A stretch of DNA of 13,868 nt, taken from an uncultured Succinatimonas sp. GTDB taxonomy: Bacteria; Pseudomonadota; Gammaproteobacteria; Enterobacterales; Succinivibrionaceae. The stretch covers positions 1 through 13,868 of the forward strand of contig CALFLJ010000242.1 in NCBI GenBank assembly GCA_937880335.1, read 5' to 3'. The notes beneath the pieces were generated by a model. It made no database searches, was not told where the DNA came from, and saw only the letters and a list, made by a program, of their open reading frames with translations. The position numbers were made by a program, and so were the translations under genes. This document shows positions 6,691 through 12,735 of the stretch, in pieces. The stretch's first letter is position 1, and each line of letters begins with the position of its first letter.

Positions 6691-8190
6691 ACAGTTAAAC
6701 TCTCAGAACTTCACGAGCTTTTACAAAAGAATAAGGCTTTAGTGAAAAAGCATGGCCAAGCTAAATTGGTTTTAAAAAAAGAGGAACACGGTATTTGCCG
6801 TAACAAAATTTCCTCTAAAGCTTTAAGTGTTGTCGAACGATTACAAAAATTTGGGTATAAAGCCTATTTAGTTGGCGGCTGTATCCGTGACCTTCTAAGC
6901 GGAAAGGATCCAAAAGACTTTGACGTTTCAACTAATGCAACCCCTGAGCAGGTTCGACGAGTATTTGCTAACTCTAGAATCATTGGTCGTCGCTTTAAGA
7001 TTGTTCATGTCGTATTTGGCAAAGAAATAATTGAAGTCACTACCTTCCGAGGAGGGAATGATTCAATTAAAGCAAAGGGAAAAGCTACAACCCAAAATTT
7101 ACGTGTAAGCTCAGGATCAGGAATGTTAGTCCGTGACAATGTTTACGGTAAAGATATTTCTGAGGATGCATCGCGCCGTGATTTCACCATAAATGCCATT
7201 TACTATGATAGTCAAAAAGAAACTCTTTTGGATTTTCATGGTGGTCTTTATGATCTTATGTCAGGGGTAATTGACATAATAGGCGATCCTAAAACCCGCT
7301 ATCTTGAAGATCCTGTCCGCATCATAAGAGCCTTACGCTTCTGTGCAAAACTAGGATTTAAAATCTCAAATCGTACCACAGCTCCCATAAAGGAAATGTC
7401 ACAAAACCTCAAAGAGGTTTCTAACGCTCGTATGTTTGAGGAAGTAAATAAGCTCTTTTTAACAGGACATGGACTTGAGAGTTTTAAGATCTTACGTAAA
7501 TACCATATCTTTGAGGTTTTATTTCCAAGCCTCGAGGAATTTTTAGACAATCAAGTTTTTATTGACTTTGTCGAATACGCTTTAAATAGCTCTGATTTAC
7601 GTTATAAAAATGATAAACGCAATACGCCTCACTTTTTATATGCGGTACTTTTATGGACTCGCTTCCAATCCTTAGTCTATAAATTACAACAAGATAATGA
7701 TTGCAGTCCTGTACCTTTATCTACACGCAAGATTGTAAATATAGCTTTTCCTAAAGTAATTGGAGAGCAGACAGTAATGACTGCAATCCCTATGATGTTT
7801 ACGGAAAATATTCGTTCTTTGTGGGTCAATCAGTTCATGCTTTTGAATACTGAGGATGATGAAATCGTAAGAAAAATTACTGCTACAACCATGTTTAGAG
7901 CAGCTTATGATTTCTTAAGCTTACGTGCAAGGTTTGAACCCTACCTTAGCTCTTACGTAGAATTCTGGAAACCTTTTTACGATGAAAGCGCTCGTAAAGC
8001 CCAGGAAAAACGAGAAATAAGTGCCAAAAGTTTTAAAGAACATCAAAAGAGTAAAGAACGTCAGGCAAAAAAAGAGTTAAAACACAGTAACCTTGCTGAA
8101 CAAACTTTTGAAAAAGAACAGTCCAAAGAGGTTAATGATCGTTTGGCTAAAGCTCGTGCTTGGCGAATTGCTATGCATTTAGATCCATAA
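6688..8190 (+). CDS. pcnB: Poly(A) polymerase I
   Basis: PcnB adds 3' poly(A) tails to RNAs and so marks them for decay; it belongs to the class II nucleotidyltransferases. Counting from the GTG at 6742: LVGGCIRDLLSG (43-54) is the nucleotide-binding GG motif, DFD (59-61) supplies the two metal-binding aspartates, RRDFTINAIYYD follows at about 145-156, and EDPVRIIRALRFCAKLGF marks the neck region. The C-terminus is a long basic tail rich in Lys, Arg and Glu, as in E. coli. The start is chosen at ATT 6688 (500 residues) rather than GTG 6742 (482 residues). The 18 extra codons give a plausible helix, the better ribosome site precedes ATT, and E. coli pcnB is known to start at AUU. The stop overlaps the folK ATG by one base. 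Function is certain; the start is not. Confidence 0.93.
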   Translation: MTVKLSELHELLQKNKALVKKHGQAKLVLKKEEHGICRNKISSKALSVVERLQKFGYKAYLVGGCIRDLLSGKDPKDFDVSTNATPEQVRRVFANSRIIGRRFKIVHVVFGKEIIEVTTFRGGNDSIKAKGKATTQNLRVSSGSGMLVRDNVYGKDISEDASRRDFTINAIYYDSQKETLLDFHGGLYDLMSGVIDIIGDPKTRYLEDPVRIIRALRFCAKLGFKISNRTTAPIKEMSQNLKEVSNARMFEEVNKLFLTGHGLESFKILRKYHIFEVLFPSLEEFLDNQVFIDFVEYALNSSDLRYKNDKRNTPHFLYAVLLWTRFQSLVYKLQQDNDCSPVPLSTRKIVNIAFPKVIGEQTVMTAIPMMFTENIRSLWVNQFMLLNTEDDEIVRKITATTMFRAAYDFLSLRARFEPYLSSYVEFWKPFYDESARKAQEKREISAKSFKEHQKSKERQAKKELKHSNLAEQTFEKEQSKEVNDRLAKARAWRIAMHLDP

Positions 8191-8687
8191 TGGCAAAAGC
8201 ATTCATAGGACTAGGTTCAAACCTAGGATCATCTGAAAATATCCTTAAGGATGCACTTTATGACCTTAATCTTATAAATGAGATTAAGGTTTTAAACGTT
8301 TCATCCTTTTATAAAACTAAACCTTGGGGCTTTTTGGAACAACCTGATTTCGTAAATGCTGTGGCATTAATCGAAACAAGTAAGGCCCCTCTTGATCTTT
8401 TAGATTCTCTTTTAGATCTTGAAAAAAAATATAAACGGAAGCGACTTTTTAAAAATGGCCCTCGAACATTAGATCTTGATTTACTAAGTTATGACGATCT
8501 AATCTACCAAAGCACTAAGCTCAATCTTCCTCACCCTCTTATAAGGGAAAGGGCCTTTGTCCTGGTGCCGTGGGCTGAGATTGCCCCCGATTTCATTCTT
8601 CCTAAGGCTAATTTAAGTATATTAAATTTAAAAAATGCTCTTCCTCCATCTGCAATTTTAGAAGTGGTTTTATTAAATAATGGCTAA
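8190..8687 (+). CDS. folK: 6-hydroxymethyl-7,8-dihydropterin pyrophosphokinase
   Basis: HPPK transfers pyrophosphate from ATP to 6-hydroxymethyl-dihydropterin, the step before dihydropteroate synthase in folate synthesis. The protein starts MAKAFIGLGSNLG, the usual N-terminus of the family. It has the FYKTKPWG loop, FVNAV with the pterin-contacting Asn (56), and the signature NGPRTLDLDLL (89-99) with the magnesium-binding D95 and D97. Its 165 residues are close to the 159 of E. coli. A longer frame starting at 8160 exists, but ATG 8190 overlaps the pcnB stop as TAATG, a typical re-initiation arrangement, and gives the conserved N-terminus. The last eight bases overlap pth. In E. coli panB and panC follow folK; here pth does. 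Confidence 0.95.
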   Translation: MAKAFIGLGSNLGSSENILKDALYDLNLINEIKVLNVSSFYKTKPWGFLEQPDFVNAVALIETSKAPLDLLDSLLDLEKKYKRKRLFKNGPRTLDLDLLSYDDLIYQSTKLNLPHPLIRERAFVLVPWAEIAPDFILPKANLSILNLKNALPPSAILEVVLLNNG

Positions 8688-9288
8688 TTCAAACGAACCT
8701 GATATAAAAATGATTGTGGGACTTGGTAATCCAGGAACTCAATACGATCATACCCGTCACAATATGGGAGTTGATCTTTTAAATATTATTGCGGATAAAT
8801 ATCGCATTAATATGCAATTAGAAAGCCGTTACTTTGGCATAGTAGGCCGTGGCGAAATAGAAGGGAATGAAGTTCGTCTAGTCTATCCTACTACCTATAT
8901 GAATGAAAGTGGCAGATGTGTAGGTGCTATAGCTAATTTCTTTAAAATTAAACCTGAGGAAATTCTAGTTATACACGATGATCTCGATCTTCTGCCAGGT
9001 CATATGCGCCTTAAATTTGGGGGAGGACTTGCAGGTCACAACGGACTTAAAAGCATTACGTCCTGCCTTGGAAACAATCAAAACTTTTACCGTCTACGAA
9101 TTGGTATTGGTAAACCACCATCACATGATGTTGTAAGCTGGGTGTTAGGTCGTCCAGCCTTAAATGATCGCGAAAATATTGATGCGGCTATGCAAGAGGC
9201 GCTAAAGGGTGTAAGAATGCTCTTTACTCAAGGTCTAAGTCGCGCTACAGCTTTAATTAACGGTTTTAAACCGACTTTGGAGGAATAA
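8680..9288 (+). CDS. pth: Peptidyl-tRNA hydrolase
   Basis: Pth cleaves the ester bond of peptidyl-tRNAs that drop off the ribosome and recycles the tRNA. The key residues are all present: N17 in VGLGNPG, catalytic H27 in HTRHN, N75 in TYMNESG, D100 in VIHDDLDL and N121 in GHNGLKS. The length of 202 residues is near the E. coli value (194). ATG 8680 overlaps the end of folK by eight bases. A second in-frame ATG at 8710 (M-IVGLGNPG) would also leave the whole domain, and neither has a strong ribosome site. I keep 8680 because E. coli Pth also has residues before the IVGL strand and the overlap suggests coupling. ychF starts directly after the stop. Confidence 0.95.
   Translation: MANSNEPDIKMIVGLGNPGTQYDHTRHNMGVDLLNIIADKYRINMQLESRYFGIVGRGEIEGNEVRLVYPTTYMNESGRCVGAIANFFKIKPEEILVIHDDLDLLPGHMRLKFGGGLAGHNGLKSITSCLGNNQNFYRLRIGIGKPPSHDVVSWVLGRPALNDRENIDAAMQEALKGVRMLFTQGLSRATALINGFKPTLEE
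9279..9283 (+). promoter_or_regulatory. Ribosome binding site of ychF
   Basis: GGAGG lies five bases before the ychF ATG and inside the last codons of pth, whose TAA directly abuts that ATG. It is the strongest Shine-Dalgarno of the four-gene run and fixes the ychF start. Confidence 0.85.
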
Positions 9289-10383
9289 ATGGGTTTTAAC
9301 TGTGGTATTGTGGGTCTACCTAATGTTGGTAAATCCACTCTTTTTAATGCCTTAACTAAAGCAGGTATAGCTGCTGAAAACTTTCCTTTCTGTACTATCG
9401 AGCCTAATACCGGCATCGTACCGGTACCTGATCCAAGACTAGATGAAATTGCCAAAATCGTTCATCCTGCCAAAATCGTACCAACTGCCATGGAATTTGT
9501 TGATATTGCAGGATTAGTAAAAGGAGCATCTAAGGGTGAAGGTCTTGGCAATCAATTCTTGATGAACATTCGTGAAACTGACGCCATAGCACATGTAGTG
9601 CGCTGCTTTGATGACGAAAATGTAATTCATGTTTCAGGAAAAGTTGATCCCGTTTCTGATATTGAGGTAATCAATACAGAATTAGCTTTAGCTGATCTTG
9701 ATGTAGTTGAAAAAACCTTAGCCAGAATTGAAAAAAGAGCTCGTACAGGTGGGGACAAAGAGGCATTAGCACAGGTCATAGCTTTAGAAAAATGTCGCCC
9801 AGCCTTAGAAGAAGGCAAGATGTTACGTGCAGTTGATTTTACACAGGCAGACTTAGATGCAATGCGTGGCTTTAACTTCTTAACCTTAAAACCCGTGATG
9901 TATATTGCTAACGTTTCTGAGGATGGTTTTGAGAACAATCCTTATTTAGATGCTGTAAGAGAGGTTGCTAAAAAGGATAATTCTATAGTTGTTCCTGTAT
10001 CAGCATCCATTGAGGCAGATCTTGCATCTATGGAGGATGAGGATCGCAAAGAGTTCATGGATAGCTTAGGTATCAAAGAGCCTGGATTAAACCGCGTTAT
10101 CCGTGCAGGATATAAACTATTAGGCCTTCAAACATTCTTTACTGCAGGAGTAAAAGAAGTAAGAGCTTGGACAGTCAAGGTTGGAGCTACCGCTCCACAG
10201 GCAGCAGGTAAAATTCATTCTGATTTTGAAAGAGGATTTATCCGCGCCCAAACAATCTCTTATGATGATTTTATAAAATACAATGGCGAGGTTGGTGCCC
10301 GCGAAAACGGTAAGTTACGCAGCGAAGGCAAGGACTATATTGTAAAAGACGGCGACTTATTTGAATTTTTATTCAACGTCTAA
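9289..10383 (+). CDS. ychF: Redox-regulated, ribosome-associated ATPase YchF (Obg family)
   Basis: YchF (OLA1 in eukaryotes) is an Obg-family P-loop NTPase that prefers ATP over GTP and binds ribosomes. The sequence shows the G1 loop GLPNVGKS (residues 9-16), the switch region FPFCTIEPNTG, the G3 motif DIAGLVKGASKGEGLGNQFL (72-91), and NVSE (208-211) in place of the NKxD guanine-specificity motif, the hallmark of YchF. A helical insertion follows G3 and a C-terminal TGS domain covers about 280-364 (FFTAGVKEVRAWT to LFEFLFNV). At 364 residues it is one longer than the E. coli protein. C35 matches the cysteine in the same loop of the family. pth-ychF adjacency is common in gammaproteobacteria. 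The transcript ends at the terminator 67 bases downstream. Confidence 0.97.
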   Translation: MGFNCGIVGLPNVGKSTLFNALTKAGIAAENFPFCTIEPNTGIVPVPDPRLDEIAKIVHPAKIVPTAMEFVDIAGLVKGASKGEGLGNQFLMNIRETDAIAHVVRCFDDENVIHVSGKVDPVSDIEVINTELALADLDVVEKTLARIEKRARTGGDKEALAQVIALEKCRPALEEGKMLRAVDFTQADLDAMRGFNFLTLKPVMYIANVSEDGFENNPYLDAVREVAKKDNSIVVPVSASIEADLASMEDEDRKEFMDSLGIKEPGLNRVIRAGYKLLGLQTFFTAGVKEVRAWTVKVGATAPQAAGKIHSDFERGFIRAQTISYDDFIKYNGEVGARENGKLRSEGKDYIVKDGDLFEFLFNV

Positions 10384-10409
10384 AAAAGGCCTCACTATTG
10401 TGAAGACTT

Positions 10410-10438
10410 GCGTAAATTAGATATTTAACAATTTACGC
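10410..10438 (+). terminator. Perfect 9-bp stem-loop after ychF
   Basis: GCGTAAATT and AATTTACGC form a perfect stem with an 11-base loop, 27 bases after the ychF stop. Only TGATTTT follows, so it is a weak terminator on its own. It may protect the mRNA 3' end ahead of the stronger terminator at 10450. Confidence 0.5.
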
Positions 10439-10449
10439 TGATTTTAAGG

Positions 10450-10485
10450 ACAAACATCTTATCACTTAAGGTGTTTGTTCTTTTT
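10450..10485 (+). terminator. Intrinsic terminator of the pcnB-ychF transcript
   Basis: An 11-bp stem (ACAAACATCTT / AAGGTGTTTGT, one G-U pair) with a 7-base loop is followed by TC and five T, then more A/T. This is the clearest intrinsic terminator of the window and marks the end of the pcnB-folK-pth-ychF unit. Confidence 0.85.
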
Positions 10486-10854
10486 ATATTATCTCAAATA
10501 GGAATATATTAACTAAAGCAAAGTTATCAACAGACTAAAGTAAAAAACTTAGCGTGGAACATAGGGTTAAGGAAAGCCGTTGCAATTTAAAAGTTATATT
10601 CCCTTTTGTCTTTGGGTATAGTTCTTAAGTTTTAACCTTTATGATTACCTCTTGTTTCTCATGTTTTACTAATATGCCTGATAATTTTTAAACTTGGCCT
10701 AAAAAAACATCTTTTCATAAATTTAACGCCTACAGGATATTTGTAAGCATTAAGTGACTTATATGTTTACTGCAATTGTTAATTACCCCAATAAGCTCGT
10801 TGAGTTTATTAGGGTACATTATTTTTAAGGAACTTTATATAAATTCAGATTTAA
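10486..10854. other. Gene-free spacer between convergent ychF and uspE
   Basis: No credible open frame is present in these 369 bases. The only clear structure is the stem-loop at 10784-10816. A single TTATCAACA at about 10526 resembles a DnaA box with one mismatch but stands alone. Confidence 0.6.
10784..10816. terminator. Stem-loop between convergent transcripts
   Basis: TACCCCAATAA pairs with TTATTAGGGTA apart from one C-A mismatch, and the stem can continue through G-T and CTC/GAG to a 3-base loop. On the plus strand CATTATTTTT follows. On the minus strand it lies about 40 bases after the uspE stop, though the T-run there is poor. It may stop transcripts from either side. Confidence 0.5.
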
Positions 10855-11775
10855 CTATTCACCTTTTTGAATAACTTCCTCGTCCTTTTCTAAATTAGCA
10901 CTGTTTACAATATAAACATCACCCTTAATCTGCTCTAAGACAAGCTCTCCTGCAGTTGAGTCAATAGCACCAAAGAAAGAACTCTTTGGAGTTGTGCCCA
11001 TGCAAACCATACGAGCTTGTAATTTCTCACATAAACGAGGGATTTCCTCATCAATTCGTCCCTCAAGAACATGAACATTTTCAAGAGGAATACCGTGCTG
11101 AGTTGCAAAATCATCAACAACCATCTGATGAACATCCTTACGACCTAAAGCACCGGCAATAACAATCTTAGATAAAGCAGTACTTCTTGAGGCAAGTCCT
11201 CGATTTAAAGGAGATACACAGTTAGCAATATGAACCTCACCATTAAATCTCTCAGCAAATAATTTTGCTGATAAAACCAAACGCTCATCTAATTCCTCAA
11301 GATGATTAGCCTCACCAAAATCAATAGCAATTAAGATAGCAGTACCTAATGTTGCCGTTGAGTTTGCTGATTTAACAACCAAAAGTGGTAATGGACAGCA
11401 ACGCATAATTTGACTGTCTATAGTATTGATAAAGAGGTCTTTTATCGAGTTCCTGCGATTTGCACTAATAATAGCTAAAGTATAATCACCTGATGCACAC
11501 TCACGATTGAAAGCGTCAGATATATCTCTATCAAAAATAACCTTTAAAGATAAGTTTTCAATATTGCAACATTTTTTGGCACATTCATCAAACTGACGTT
11601 GAGCACTAGCGGCTAATTGCTCCTTAGTCTCTTCAGTAAATTCGTTAATAATTCTAATGGCAACAACTTCAATTTCAGAGGCAAATTTTGCATATTGAGA
11701 TGCGCGATCTAAAGCTGGCTGCTCATCACCGACTTTTTTAAGTAATACCGCAAACTTAGTTTTTTTATCGCCCAT
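10855..11775 (-). CDS. uspE: Universal stress protein E (tandem Usp domains)
   Basis: Two Usp (adenine-nucleotide alpha-hydrolase-like) domains run in tandem, about residues 6-136 and 144-292, the architecture of E. coli UspE (316 residues; 306 here). Local matches to UspE include DEQPALDRA near the start, HGIPLENVHVLEGRIDEEIP in domain 2, and ARMVCMGTTPKSSFFGAIDS leading into the last helix and the strand 'DVYIVNS'. The G-x2-G part of the nucleotide loop reads GTTPKS here, so the second glycine is missing and ATP binding is uncertain. The Usp family acts in stress survival, adhesion and motility; the exact activity of UspE is not settled. AAGGAG (complement of 11782-11787) six bases before the ATG fixes the start. 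It is transcribed alone. Confidence 0.85.
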   Translation of the reverse strand: MGDKKTKFAVLLKKVGDEQPALDRASQYAKFASEIEVVAIRIINEFTEETKEQLAASAQRQFDECAKKCCNIENLSLKVIFDRDISDAFNRECASGDYTLAIISANRRNSIKDLFINTIDSQIMRCCPLPLLVVKSANSTATLGTAILIAIDFGEANHLEELDERLVLSAKLFAERFNGEVHIANCVSPLNRGLASRSTALSKIVIAGALGRKDVHQMVVDDFATQHGIPLENVHVLEGRIDEEIPRLCEKLQARMVCMGTTPKSSFFGAIDSTAGELVLEQIKGDVYIVNSANLEKDEEVIQKGE

Positions 11776-12200
11776 TGAAGACTCCTTAGTTCTTGTTTTA
11801 ATTAATTCTGAAAAGCAGATTTTGTCTATTTGTCTAATTTAATATTATCCATTATTTCTAAAAACTTACTCGCTTAATTTCGCAATTTACTGATCCAACT
11901 CGCATAAAAATTCAAATCTAAAAAGATCATCACGTATCTGCCTAAATTTAGCCTTAAAATCGCACAAAATTAGAAAATACTTATCTTTAAGTTAGATACG
12001 GTATACGATATACATAAAAAAATTAAAACAGATTTGTAAAAGCTAAGGTAAAAATGTTTTTTTTAAAACTATCACTTATATTCGATAAGCTCGTATAAAA
12101 AACTCTTTTGATAAAACTTGTACAAGCCTTACCTATAAGCAATTACTTACAAACTAAGATAGATTAAAAAGCAAAAAAAATAAGCTTTAGGATCAAAAGC

Positions 12201-12288
12201 CTTAGACCATAGTTTTGTTCTTATGGTAAGACAATTCCTCTTACAGATAATAAAGGAATAGCTAGTATTTAGCCTTAAAACAAATACT
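12201..12288 (+). other. Three adjacent short stem-loops, possible structured RNA
   Basis: Stems are ACCATA (12206-12211) with TATGGT (12222-12227), ATTCCT (12234-12239) with AGGAAT (12254-12259), and AGTATTT (12264-12270) with AAATACT (12282-12288). All are perfect but short, and in DNA this AT-rich they may arise by chance. No promoter or T-run terminator frames them clearly. Confidence 0.2.
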
Positions 12289-12669
12289 GTTTAAGATAAT
12301 TTAAGCTTTAAAAATTTTTTCTTAGGTATTTGCCTACAAAAAACAAAAGCATGATTAGATATTAAAAACCAGGAAGAACACAATGGCATAATTTAGCTTT
12401 CACAAATACTATATGTAAGATACATAAAATAAACTTATATATGATATGCGCCAAATTAAAGAGAATGTTTATAAAACAATCTCAATACTAACTTAATTTA
12501 ATTAGCCCCATCAGCTGTGATATAGAAGTAAACCATTTCTTATCTTAAAGAATGGACAGACAAAAAAACATACAAGAGGAATTGCAGGAGATATAACCTG
12601 GCTCACAATATTAGCTGTATTGTTTAGCAGTAGTAATTCTCAGAATAAGTATTGATGGATATAAACACA

Positions 12670-12710
12670 TGATATCAAGTTATGAATGTAGAACAGAAAC
12701 TTGATTATCA
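12670..12710 (+). promoter_or_regulatory. Stem-loop in the modF leader
   Basis: ATCAAGTT pairs with AACTTGAT (8 bp) and is extended by TGAT/ATCA across a one-base bulge. The loop is 16 bases. It ends 14 bases before the modF ribosome site AAGGA (12725-12729) and is followed by AATTTAATATTTTT, so it could act as an attenuator, an operator or an mRNA-stability element. Confidence 0.4.
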
Positions 12711-12735
12711 AATTTAATATTTTTAAGGATATAAA

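Larger units (their letters stand above)
11776..12735. other. Gene-free AT-rich region between divergent uspE and modF
   Basis: About 960 bases contain no open frame above about 60 codons on either strand, and no tRNA, rRNA or repeat array. It must hold the uspE promoter at its left end and the modF promoter on its right, but I find no strong -35/-10 pair. Short dyads include GTATA-CGA-TATAC (12001-12013) and TATGTA-AGA-TACATA (12412-12426). Three short stem-loops stand in a row at 12201-12288 and a larger one before modF at 12670-12710. A 14-codon frame at 12552-12596 is too short to call a gene. Confidence 0.6.

Noticed and set aside
8160..8189. Upstream TTG start for folK adding ten residues
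   Set aside because: It would overlap pcnB by 31 bases and add residues absent from the family; ATG 8190 in TAATG context gives the normal N-terminus.
9627..9938. 103-codon minus-strand frame inside ychF
   Set aside because: Antisense to a conserved GTPase-family gene, with Lys/Ser-rich composition typical of a mirrored frame.
10526..10534. TTATCAACA as a DnaA box or origin
   Set aside because: A single site with one mismatch, without further boxes, GATC clusters or origin-associated genes.
12552..12596. 14-codon frame (MDRQKNIQEELQEI) before modF
   Set aside because: Too short, no good ribosome site, no conservation evidence; a leader peptide cannot be supported.
12669..12704. 11-codon frame overlapping the modF leader hairpin
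   Set aside because: A frame of this length is expected by chance in AT-rich DNA and no attenuation logic such as repeated codons is visible.
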